Source: an uncultured bacterium
Lineage (GTDB): Bacteria > Pseudomonadota > Gammaproteobacteria > Burkholderiales > Burkholderiaceae_F
Reading direction: 5' to 3'
Length of the DNA stretch: 6,031 bases
Assembly: GCA_905215795.1 (NCBI GenBank)
Contig: CAJMRV010000106.1
Coordinates: 1 to 6,031 of the forward strand
Translations under genes and position numbers: made by a program
Shown: piece by piece, positions 1 through 5,611 of the stretch
How the letters are laid out: each line of letters starts with the position of its first letter
How positions within the stretch are numbered: the first letter of the stretch is position 1
The notes under the pieces: model-generated
Told to the model about the DNA's origin: nothing
The model's input: the letters and a program-made list of their open reading frames with translations, nothing else
Database searches by the model: none

Positions 1-711
1 CGCGGCGAGCGCCTTGAAGCCCTCGGCGAGACCCTTGAGGTCGTTTTCGGGATAGGTGAACACGTAGAACGTGATGGCGTCGCCCTGCAGGCCGATCGCC
101 TTGAGGCACTGCACGCGCAGGCTTTTCTCGAGCTTGGCGTCCATCGTCTCCCTGAGGGCGTCCTCGATGATCACGCCGCCGGTGCGGTCGGTGAACCCGG
201 GGAAGAACCAGAGCTTCTTCAGGTTGAGCGTGGGATGGAGGCCCCAGACGTTGTGGGAGTCCTCGACCCAGTCCTCGGCGGAGAGGTACTCGAGGTTGAG
301 GATGAGGCGGCGCGGGTCGGCGGAGTGTTCCGCGAGCTGGCGCTCGAGCTTTTCAGGGAGGCGGCAGCCGAACGTCTCGAAGACGAGTTCGGGCATGCGC
401 GAGGGAGCAAGGAGCGGCGCGTCCGCCTCGAGGGCGCGTTCGAAGTCGGCCCATTCGATCACCCTCACGTCCATGCTCGTCCAGACGCGTGGATCGCGGA
501 TGTCCTTCCTGGGGAGCTCCACGAGCGTGGGCACGAGTTTCCTGAGCGTGGCCATGTCGTCGATCACCAGGGTGGCGCGCATGCCGAGCGAGGTGAAACG
601 TCCCGCCAGGCGCCATGTGACGCCGGCATCGCCGAAGTTGTCGATCACCCTGCAGAAGATCAGGGCGCCGTTCGGGCGAAAGGGGGAGGCTTCATTGAGC
701 GACAAGGACAT
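1..711 (-). CDS. earP: EF-P arginine rhamnosyltransferase EarP (3' end cut by window edge)
   Basis: EarP transfers rhamnose from dTDP-rhamnose to a conserved arginine of elongation factor P in the cytoplasm; the modified EF-P rescues ribosomes stalled at polyproline. I translated the minus strand by hand: 237 residues are visible and the reading frame runs off the left edge, so the C-terminal part, including the family's catalytic Glu region, is not seen. Recognition rests on the N-terminal signature VIDNFGDAGVTWRLAGRF (residues 23-39), whose D24 and D28 match the two conserved sugar-binding/catalytic Asp of EarP, on ETFGCRLP (112-119), NLEYLSAEDWV (139-149) and FFPGFTDRTGG (169-179). The ATG at 711 has AGGAG 9 nt upstream (complement of 721-725). 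efp commonly neighbours earP and would be expected left of the window. The gene is divergent from uvrC. Nothing looks broken in the visible part. Confidence 0.93.
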   Translation of the reverse strand, partial: MSLSLNEASPFRPNGALIFCRVIDNFGDAGVTWRLAGRFTSLGMRATLVIDDMATLRKLVPTLVELPRKDIRDPRVWTSMDVRVIEWADFERALEADAPLLAPSRMPELVFETFGCRLPEKLERQLAEHSADPRRLILNLEYLSAEDWVEDSHNVWGLHPTLNLKKLWFFPGFTDRTGGVIIEDALRETMDAKLEKSLRVQCLKAIGLQGDAITFYVFTYPENDLKGLAEGFKALAA

Positions 712-720
712 CGGTCTTCA

Positions 721-725
721 CTCCT
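721..725 (-). promoter_or_regulatory. Ribosome binding site of earP
   Basis: On the minus strand the sequence reads AGGAG followed by nine bases and ATG at 711. It is the only good Shine-Dalgarno match nearby and decides the earP start. Confidence 0.75.
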
Positions 726-747
726 GGGAGTCGTGAGGGTTATGCAC

Positions 748-782
748 TAGGGGTTTATCCTAACGGACAATCCCCTATTCTA
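748..782 (-). promoter_or_regulatory. Inverted repeat overlapping a possible earP -10 element
   Basis: TAGGGG at 748-753 pairs with CCCCTA at 772-777. The dyad continues inward with mismatches (TT/AA, then TCC/GGA) around a TAAC centre at 761-764. On the minus strand TAGAAT (complement of 777-782) is one mismatch from the sigma70 -10 consensus and sits about 65 nt upstream of the earP start, partly inside the repeat. No good -35 lies 17 bp upstream. The dyad is seen directly; that it is an operator or promoter for earP is inference. It could equally be a small hairpin in the earP leader. Confidence 0.35.
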
Positions 783-828
783 AAGTGTTCTCGGGGTTCG
801 CGCAGGTTTTTTTTGCATGAGGCGTGTT

Positions 829-847
829 CGGGGTATCCCCGCTTTTT
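829..847 (+). terminator. Short terminator-like hairpin with no gene upstream
   Basis: CGGGG (829-833), a three-base TAT loop and CCCCG (837-841) are followed by CTTTTT (842-847), which has the form of a small Rho-independent terminator on the plus strand. Only five base pairs support it, and no plus-strand gene lies upstream between it and divergent earP. It would make sense only if a short untranslated transcript starts in the gap, so it may be fortuitous. Confidence 0.3.
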
Positions 848-1213
848 CAGGCCTGCCGGGCATTCTCCCATTGCGACTCCCGAAAACCCCCCGGGAAGGG
901 GTTCCGGGCGCTCCCCCGTTGATCGTGTTCAAGTCCCTGTGGGAGAAAGGGTCCGGAAGGGGGAGGGGGGCCTGTTCCAGGGTCCATTCCCCACCATGCT
1001 CTCTATCGGCGCGTCTTTCGCCACGGATTTCCTTTTGTCGGAAACGCCGTATTCGTCCGAGCCGCCGTTCAGAGGGGCGCGAATGCGGTATGGCGGTTCG
1101 AAGCCGGAAGCGCGGTCGCATGGGCGGGGTGCTCCGTGGCACGTTCGTCAGGTGCGCTCCCCGCTCCCCCGTGTTCCCTTAAAATGGAGCAGATAAGGTC
1201 GGGGAAGGGACGG
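848..1213. other. Gene-free part of the earP-uvrC divergent region
   Basis: I see no convincing gene here. The open frames present on both strands have no good ribosome binding site, are Arg/Pro-rich and resemble no family I know. Visible structure: a hairpin at 879-908 (CCCG/CGGG and AACCCC/GGGGTT, ten pairs with a small internal loop), the G-run cluster at 941-970, and TAAAAT at 1180-1185, a five-of-six match to a -10 that could start a uvrC transcript near 1192 but lacks a recognisable -35. I see no LexA-type CTGT-N8-ACAG box. SRP RNA, tRNA, RNase P RNA and tmRNA motifs were looked for and not found. Confidence 0.5.
941..970 (+). other. Putative G-quadruplex motif
   Basis: Four G tracts (941-943, 949-951, 959-963, 965-970) are separated by loops of 5, 7 and 1 bases, which fits the canonical G3+N1-7 pattern on the plus strand. 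A fifth GGG lies at 980-982. It is about 350 nt upstream of uvrC. The pattern is seen directly; folding and any function are inference, and such runs arise by chance in GC-rich DNA. Confidence 0.4.
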
Positions 1214-1287
1214 CGCAGGACGCCGGGTCCGCACGCCTCCGGCCGCCAGCCCCGCGTCCGCCGGGCCGTCGGACTTCGGCGCCTGCG
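1214..1287 (+). promoter_or_regulatory. Long bulged hairpin in the uvrC leader
   Basis: CGCAGG (1214-1219) pairs with CCTGCG (1282-1287), CGCCG (1221-1225) with CGGCG (1277-1281), and GTCCG (1227-1231) with CGGAC (1270-1274): sixteen Watson-Crick pairs interrupted by a bulged A1220 and a G1226/TT1275-1276 step. Inside the loop CGGCC (1240-1244) can pair with GGCCG (1264-1268). The structure ends about 20 nt before the uvrC Shine-Dalgarno and has no T tract, so it is not a simple terminator. It may shape translation or mRNA stability; function is unknown. Confidence 0.45.
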
Positions 1288-1304
1288 GGACGGACACGGG
1301 GGAT

Positions 1305-1312
1305 GAAAGGAA
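1305..1312 (+). promoter_or_regulatory. Ribosome binding site of uvrC
   Basis: GAAAGGAA, with AGGA at 1308-1311 ten bases before ATG 1322. It favours the long uvrC product over GTG 1517, which would match the usual family start but has no Shine-Dalgarno. Confidence 0.6.
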
Positions 1313-1321
1313 CGAACACGC

Positions 1322-3397
1322 ATGAGCAAGTCCAACGAGAAGGTCAATGAAAAAGCCGGCGCCACGGAGGTGGAGCCGGGGACGGCCGCGGCTCCATCCG
1401 GTCCCGCAGCCGCCGCTGAAACTGCTCCTTCCGCTCCGGCCCCCGCCGGCGTGGAGGACGTCGCCGGGCTCGTCGCCCCGGGCGACCCCTTCGTGGGTCC
1501 GGGTCCCGCCGAGCCGGTGCCGCGTTTCGACGCCGCCTTCCATCTCTCCACGCTCCCGAACCTGCCCGGGTGCTACCGCTATTTCGACGCGGACGGCCAG
1601 TGCCTCTACGTGGGCAAGGCCCGCGACCTCAAGAAGCGCGTGAGCCAGTACTTCCAGAAAAACGACCTCTCGCCGCGCATCCGGATCATGGTTTCGCAGA
1701 TCGCCCGGATGGAGACGACGGTGACGCGCTCCGAGGCGGAGGCGCTCCTCCTTGAGAACAACCTCATCAAGACGCTCAACCCGAAGTACAACATCCTCTT
1801 CAGGGACGACAAGAGCTATCCCTACGTGAAGCTCGGCGCCGAGACGTTCCCGCGTCTGAGCTACTACCGGGGCACCGTCGACAAGGAGTCCCGCTACTTC
1901 GGGCCTTATCCGAACTCGGGCGCCGTTCGCGAGGCGATCCAGATCATGCAGAAGGTCTTCGGGCTGAGGACCTGCGAGAACGCCGTCTTCGCCCATCGGC
2001 GCCGTCCGTGCCTCCTGGGGCAGATCGGGCGCTGCTCCGCGCCCTGCGTGGGACGGATCACCGTCGAGGAGTACCGCCGCGACATCGAGCGCGCCGAACG
2101 CTTCCTCGAGGGGAGGACGGGCGAACTCATCGCCGCCTATGAGAAGAACATGTGGGAGGCGAGCGGGAAGTGGGCCTTCGAGGAGGCCGCCAAGTGGCGC
2201 GACCGCATCGCCGCACTCTCGACGATCCAGCACCAGCAGACCATGGAGACGACGGGCGGGGACACCGACGCCGACGTCGTGGCGGTGCTCGTCGACCAGG
2301 GCGTCGTGTGCGTGAACATCGCCATGGTCCGCGGCGGACGCCATCTCGGCGACCGCGCGCTCTTCCCCGAGATGAGGAGCCGCGAGGACGGCGCCGTCCC
2401 CGAGGAGCCCGAGGTGATCGAGGCGTTCCTCGCCCAGCACTACGCCGACCTGCCCGCGCCCGACGAACTCATCCTCAACGTCTCGACGATCACGGACCCG
2501 ATGCTCCGGCGCGCCTTCCAGACGAACGCGCAGGACCTGATGCGCGAGTTGACGGGCCGCTCCGTGCGCGTGACCCTCGACCCGAGGGAGCGCCGCCGGC
2601 ACTGGCTCGAACTCTGCCGCCAGGGCGCTGAACTCGCGCTCGCAAGGCGCCTCTCCGAATCGGGCACGCAGAGGACGCGCCTCCGCGAACTCCTCGACGC
2701 GCTCGGCTGGGAGGCCCCCGACGACGACCTCGACCGCGTCCGGATCGAATGCTTCGACATCTCGCACACGGCGGGCGAGGCCACACAGGCCTCCTGCGTC
2801 GTCTTCGCCGAGACGAAGATGCAGAGCAAGCTCTACCGGCGCTTCAACATCACCGGGGTGGAGCCCGGGGACGACTACGCCGCCATGCGCCAGGTCCTCG
2901 AGCGCCGCTACCGTCCGCACTCGCGGGGCGAGGCGGAGCTCCCCACGATCGTGCTCGTCGACGGCGGCAAGGGCCAGGTCGAAATGGCGCGCGAGGTCTT
3001 CGAGGAACTCGGCTTGGACACCTCCGTGATCGTGGGCGTCGCCAAGGGCGAGGGCCGCCGCGTGGGTCTCGAGAGCCTCATCTTCCCGAAGGTCGACGGC
3101 GTGCGCCGCGAGCCCCTCGTCCTCGGCATGCGCTCGCGCGCCCTGATGCTCATCGCCGAGATCCGCGACGAGGCCCACCGCTTCGCCATCACCGGGATGC
3201 GCGCCAAACGCGCCCGCACGCGCCAGGTCTCCCGCCTCGAGGACCTCGAGGGGATCGGACCGAAGCGCCGCGCGCGGCTCCTCACCCATTTCGGCGGCGT
3301 CAAGCAGCTCCGGAACGCCTCCGTCGAGGACATCGCGCGCGTGGACGGAATCTCCGAGACGCTCGCCCGTCGCATCTACGCCGAACTCCATCAGTAA
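1322..3397 (+). CDS. uvrC: Excinuclease ABC subunit UvrC, with an N-terminal extension
   Basis: UvrC makes the 3' and 5' incisions beside DNA lesions after UvrA/UvrB loading in nucleotide excision repair. The 691 residues (about 610 in E. coli) run as follows. Residues 1-68 are an extra Ala/Pro-rich tail. The GIY-YIG nuclease (about 75-160) has GCY at 83-85, YVG at 96-98, R106 and E145 matching the conserved catalytic Arg and Glu. Cysteines C218, C230, C238 and C242 match those reported to hold a 4Fe-4S cluster in E. coli UvrC. The UVR motif that contacts UvrB is near 267-302. The RNase H-like 5' nuclease has CFDIS (D479), GDDYAAM (D517/D518), LVDGGKGQ (D547) and EAHRF (H619). Tandem helix-hairpin-helix DNA-binding motifs fill 638-691. 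All expected catalytic residues are present, so it should be active. pgsA follows after 165 bp, an order I recall from other betaproteobacteria. Confidence 0.97.
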   Translation: MSKSNEKVNEKAGATEVEPGTAAAPSGPAAAAETAPSAPAPAGVEDVAGLVAPGDPFVGPGPAEPVPRFDAAFHLSTLPNLPGCYRYFDADGQCLYVGKARDLKKRVSQYFQKNDLSPRIRIMVSQIARMETTVTRSEAEALLLENNLIKTLNPKYNILFRDDKSYPYVKLGAETFPRLSYYRGTVDKESRYFGPYPNSGAVREAIQIMQKVFGLRTCENAVFAHRRRPCLLGQIGRCSAPCVGRITVEEYRRDIERAERFLEGRTGELIAAYEKNMWEASGKWAFEEAAKWRDRIAALSTIQHQQTMETTGGDTDADVVAVLVDQGVVCVNIAMVRGGRHLGDRALFPEMRSREDGAVPEEPEVIEAFLAQHYADLPAPDELILNVSTITDPMLRRAFQTNAQDLMRELTGRSVRVTLDPRERRRHWLELCRQGAELALARRLSESGTQRTRLRELLDALGWEAPDDDLDRVRIECFDISHTAGEATQASCVVFAETKMQSKLYRRFNITGVEPGDDYAAMRQVLERRYRPHSRGEAELPTIVLVDGGKGQVEMAREVFEELGLDTSVIVGVAKGEGRRVGLESLIFPKVDGVRREPLVLGMRSRALMLIAEIRDEAHRFAITGMRAKRARTRQVSRLEDLEGIGPKRRARLLTHFGGVKQLRNASVEDIARVDGISETLARRIYAELHQ

Positions 3398-3400
3398 GGC

Positions 3401-3414
3401 CGCGCACGTGCGCG
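3401..3414. repeat. 14-bp perfect palindrome just after uvrC
   Basis: CGCGCACGTGCGCG is a perfect 14-bp palindrome centred on CACGTG, three bases after the uvrC stop codon. It could bind a dimeric protein or simply reflect GC-rich alternation; it has no loop and so is a poor RNA hairpin. Confidence 0.5.
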
Positions 3415-3421
3415 CGTGAGC

Positions 3422-3454
3422 CCCCTCGCCGCCTCTCCCCGAGTGGGCGAGGGG
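3422..3454 (+). terminator. Hairpin in the uvrC-pgsA gap (possible uvrC terminator)
   Basis: CCCCTCGCC (3422-3430) and GGCGAGGGG (3446-3454) form a perfect nine-pair stem with a 15-nt loop. No T tract follows, so it is not a classical intrinsic terminator; it could act in 3'-end processing or stability of uvrC mRNA. It ends one base before a TATAAT, so any -35 for that promoter would lie within this loop. Confidence 0.4.
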
Positions 3455-3455
3455 C

Positions 3456-3461
3456 TATAAT
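3456..3461 (+). promoter_or_regulatory. Consensus TATAAT, candidate -10 of a pgsA promoter
   Basis: A perfect TATAAT in very GC-rich surroundings, about 100 nt upstream of pgsA. The 17-bp spaced hexamer upstream (around 3433-3438) bears no resemblance to TTGACA and there is no extended -10 TG. If used, transcription would start near 3468 and give pgsA a leader of roughly 95 nt containing a small GGACC/GGTCC hairpin (3499-3503/3511-3515). Inference from the hexamer alone. Confidence 0.4.
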
Positions 3462-3562
3462 GACCCACATCCCAACGCCGGACGAAGGCCGCCGCAACGG
3501 ACCCGGATGAGGTCCCCGCCGGACGGAACCCCCGGCTCGAACGAACCCGCACAACCCTGCCA

Positions 3563-4189
3563 ATGCCGAAATTAAAGCCCCCCTTCAAGGTGAACGTGCC
3601 CATGGTCCTCACCTGGTGCCGCATCGCCATGATCCCGCTCGTGATCGGGATCTTCTACATCCCCGAGTCGGTTCTGTCCGCGCATCTCGTCAACGTCCTC
3701 GCCGCCGTCATGTTCTGCGTGGCGAGCGCCACGGACGCACTGGACGGCTACCTCGCGAGACGCTACCAGGGGTGGGCCACCCGCATGGGCGCCTTCCTCG
3801 ACCCGGTCGCCGACAAGCTCCTCGTCTCGACGGCGCTCGTCGCGCTCGTCTGGCTCGGACGCCTCGACGCGATCCTCGCCGTGATCATCATCGGGCGCGA
3901 GATCACCGTCTCGGCGCTGCGTGAATGGATGGCCAAGATCGGCGAGAGCGGCCTGGTGAAGGTGAACTGGTTCGGCAAGATCAAGACGATCGCCCAGATG
4001 ACCGCGATCCCCTGCCTTCTCTGGTGGGATCCCGTGCACGTCTCCACGCGCCTCTTCGAGGGGACCGTCGACGTCGCCTTCGTGGGCCTCGTGCTGATCG
4101 TCATCGCCGCCGTCCTCACGATCTACTCGATGGCCGTCTACATGTACGCCTCGAGGAAGGCCTTCGACGACCCGATGGTCGAGGACTGA
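3563..4189 (+). CDS. pgsA: CDP-diacylglycerol-glycerol-3-phosphate 3-phosphatidyltransferase
   Basis: PgsA is an inner-membrane enzyme that joins CDP-diacylglycerol and glycerol-3-phosphate to phosphatidylglycerol phosphate and CMP, the committed step to phosphatidylglycerol and cardiolipin. The 208-residue protein shows several hydrophobic segments (about 14-33, 41-57, 86-111, 143-156 and 172-195) and the CDP-alcohol phosphatidyltransferase signature D58, D61-G62, A65-R66, G76, D80, D84, which binds the metals and CDP. Between R66 and G76 there are nine residues where the family pattern has eight. The N-terminal NVPMVLTWCRIAMIPLVIG matches the usual start region of proteobacterial PgsA. ATG 3563 has no clear Shine-Dalgarno and gives about seven residues more than usual; ATG 3602 (M14), preceded by AAGGTG, and GTG 3590 are possible alternatives but would trim the homologous start. 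Likely cotranscribed with the peptidase-T-like gene 83 bp downstream. Confidence 0.93.
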   Translation: MPKLKPPFKVNVPMVLTWCRIAMIPLVIGIFYIPESVLSAHLVNVLAAVMFCVASATDALDGYLARRYQGWATRMGAFLDPVADKLLVSTALVALVWLGRLDAILAVIIIGREITVSALREWMAKIGESGLVKVNWFGKIKTIAQMTAIPCLLWWDPVHVSTRLFEGTVDVAFVGLVLIVIAAVLTIYSMAVYMYASRKAFDDPMVED

Positions 4190-4203
4190 GGCGGCCGCTT
4201 CCT

Positions 4204-4237
4204 CCGGCGCGCGTCCGGTCCGCCGGGCCGGCGCCGG
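4204..4237 (+). repeat. Hairpin in the pgsA to peptidase-T-like gap
   Basis: CCGGCGC (4204-4210) pairs perfectly with GCGCCGG (4231-4237). No T tract follows, so transcription probably reads through into the next gene. It might influence mRNA processing between the two cistrons; in such GC-rich spacer it may also be chance. Confidence 0.3.
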
Positions 4238-4261
4238 GTTCCAACCCAACCACGCACCCAT

Positions 4262-4266
4262 CGGAG
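4262..4266 (+). promoter_or_regulatory. Ribosome binding site of the peptidase-T-like gene
   Basis: CGGAG six bases before ATG 4273. It selects this start over the much longer open frame beginning at 3925, which overlaps pgsA in another frame and carries no homology before 4273. Confidence 0.65.
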
Positions 4267-4272
4267 ACCCGG

Positions 4273-5505
4273 ATGAGCACCCAGAGCGACATCAACTTCG
4301 CGAACCTTCCCCCCGTCCTGCAGCGGCTGCTGCGCTGGATGAACGTCCCCCTTGAACAAAGGACGCGCGGCGACCTCATCTTCCCCTTTGTCTCCGAACT
4401 CGCCGCCGAGTTCACGCGCCTCGGCGCGCGCGACGTCGAGATCACCCCGCACGGGGCGCTCTTCGCGACGATCCCCGCCACGGGCGGCTGCGGGGAGGGG
4501 CCCAAGCTCGGATTCCTCGCCTCCTTCGGCGACTTCGTCGACGATCGTCCGCACCTGCCGGGCTGGCGCCTCGTCACCTTCCACGGTGGCGACATCGTCG
4601 TCAACCGCGAGAAGGACGTCATCCTCAACATGAGCCGGTACCCCGAGCTCGCCCGCGGCCTCGGCCACGACTTCCTCGTCTCCGACGGCGCCGCGCCGCT
4701 CGACCTCAAGCACCGGATCCTCGAGCACCATCACCGCCACCCCGAACACCCCCACACCGAGATCCGCCTCGCGGTGACGCCCGAATCGCTCATCAGCCAT
4801 GGCGAGAAGTTCTTCGACCTCGAACGCTTCGGGGCGGACTACGCCTACGAATTGACGGCCCCCGGCTACGGCCACGTCGTCACCGAATGCTTCAACGCCG
4901 CCCGCGCCGTCGTCACGATCCGCGGCCGCGACTGCTTCCCCGGGGCCGCCAAGGGCCGCATGCTCAACGCGATCCGCCTCATGAGGCACTTCCTTGAGGA
5001 CATGCCCCGCGACGAGACCCCTGAACGCACCGAGGACCAGGAGGGCTTCTTCCACGTCGCCCACATCGAGGGCTCGGTCGCCATGGCGCGCGCCCTCATC
5101 CTGATCCGCGACTTCGGCTTCGACTCCTTCGAGGTGAGGAAGTCCCAGCTCACCGCCATGAGCCAGGACTTCGAGAAGTACGGACGCGGGACCTGCACGG
5201 TCGACATCATCGACGAGTACGAGAACATGGGCCGGATCATGAGCCGCTCCTCGCGCGTCGTCAAGGAGGCCATGCACGCCTGCCGCGCCAAGGGGATCTC
5301 CCCGGAGGCGGTCTCCGTGAGGGGCACGATGGACGGTGCGAGGCTCACCTCGCGCGGACTCCCCTGTCCGGGCCTCTTCACCGGGGCGCAGTTCATCGAG
5401 GAGGGGCCCCTCTTCGAGGTGCTCCCCACGACGAGCCTCGACAAGGCCCAGAGCGTCGTCCTCGAGATCGTTCGCACCTCGGCCAATCTGAAGAGCCTCG
5501 CCTGA
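4273..5505 (+). CDS. Peptidase T (M20 family) homologue, probably catalytically inactive
   Basis: The 410-residue protein aligns end to end with PepT, the cytoplasmic zinc tripeptide aminopeptidase (408 residues in E. coli). Shared blocks: ATIPAT (65-70), GGDI (105-108), FNAA (207-210), PGAAKGRMLNA (223-233), the segment 247-269 with DETPERTEDQEGFFH, IRDF (278-281), and RGTMDGARLTSRGLPCPGLF (350-369). The active site is gone. By alignment to E. coli PepT, the metal His of SHVD is S84 and its Asp is G86; the EE pair holding the general base and a metal ligand is S172-L173; the VDGG Asp is T195; the C-terminal metal His is about E376; the NVHPG His is F222. Only the bridging Asp may remain (D144). 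A His-rich stretch follows it (147-161). The frame is intact with codon use like its neighbours, suggesting a selected pseudoenzyme rather than decay. Role unknown. It follows pgsA and ends before a strong terminator. Confidence 0.85.
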   Translation: MSTQSDINFANLPPVLQRLLRWMNVPLEQRTRGDLIFPFVSELAAEFTRLGARDVEITPHGALFATIPATGGCGEGPKLGFLASFGDFVDDRPHLPGWRLVTFHGGDIVVNREKDVILNMSRYPELARGLGHDFLVSDGAAPLDLKHRILEHHHRHPEHPHTEIRLAVTPESLISHGEKFFDLERFGADYAYELTAPGYGHVVTECFNAARAVVTIRGRDCFPGAAKGRMLNAIRLMRHFLEDMPRDETPERTEDQEGFFHVAHIEGSVAMARALILIRDFGFDSFEVRKSQLTAMSQDFEKYGRGTCTVDIIDEYENMGRIMSRSSRVVKEAMHACRAKGISPEAVSVRGTMDGARLTSRGLPCPGLFTGAQFIEEGPLFEVLPTTSLDKAQSVVLEIVRTSANLKSLA

Positions 5506-5509
5506 GGCC

Positions 5510-5526
5510 CGCGGGACATTCCCGCG
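5510..5526 (+). repeat. Small hairpin after the peptidase-T-like stop codon
   Basis: CGCGGG (5510-5515), loop ACATT, CCCGCG (5521-5526), a few bases after the stop. No T tract; the real terminator is the next structure downstream. Confidence 0.4.
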
Positions 5527-5547
5527 CCCTGCATCAAGGAACGCTGC

Positions 5548-5584
5548 AACCCGTCCCGGCGCCGCCGGGTACGGGTTTTCTCTC
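5548..5584 (+). terminator. Strong Rho-independent terminator of the pgsA/peptidase-T-like unit
   Basis: AACCCGT (5548-5554) and CCCGGC (5555-5560) pair with GCCGGG (5564-5569) and ACGGGTT (5571-5577): thirteen pairs, one bulged T5570 and a GCC loop, running directly into TTTTCTCTC. This is a textbook intrinsic terminator on the plus strand and separates the upstream unit from the Sel1-repeat gene. Confidence 0.88.
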
Positions 5585-5611
5585 ATTCTCAGACGCGGTT
5601 AAGGAAGGTTT

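Noticed and set aside
71..750. Plus-strand open frames opposite earP
   Set aside because: They are antisense to a frame with clear EarP motifs.
948..970. Resemblance to the SRP RNA core (GTCCGGAAGG)
   Set aside because: The following GCAGC part and the pairing arms of 4.5S RNA are absent; the match is limited to a purine-rich run.
1093..1112. GGTTCGAAGCC, like a tRNA T-loop
   Set aside because: The flanking bases do not form the five-pair T stem, and no anticodon or acceptor arm is found upstream.
813..1196. Two plus-strand open frames of about 120 codons in the earP-uvrC gap
   Set aside because: No good Shine-Dalgarno, no homology I recognise, and a composition matching neither each other nor the real genes.
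1184..1306. A 40-codon Arg-rich open frame just upstream of uvrC
   Set aside because: No Shine-Dalgarno, composition typical of non-coding GC-rich DNA, and it covers the leader hairpin.
1148..3391. A 747-codon open frame on the minus strand opposite uvrC
   Set aside because: It lies wholly antisense to a clear uvrC, has the repetitive Glu/Ala/Val/His/Arg composition of a GC-rich shadow frame, and shows no known domain.
3460..3510. A 16-codon open frame starting in the TATAAT
   Set aside because: If the TATAAT is a -10, the ATG would not be transcribed; no ribosome binding site.
3925..4272. A longer N-terminus for the peptidase-T-like gene beginning inside pgsA
   Set aside because: The added residues are Arg/Asp/Pro-rich shadow of pgsA in another frame; ATG 4273 has a good Shine-Dalgarno and gives the usual PepT length.
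4138..5586. A 482-codon open frame on the minus strand opposite the peptidase-T-like gene
   Set aside because: Antisense shadow of a gene with clear homology; composition biased, no motif, and it crosses the terminator.
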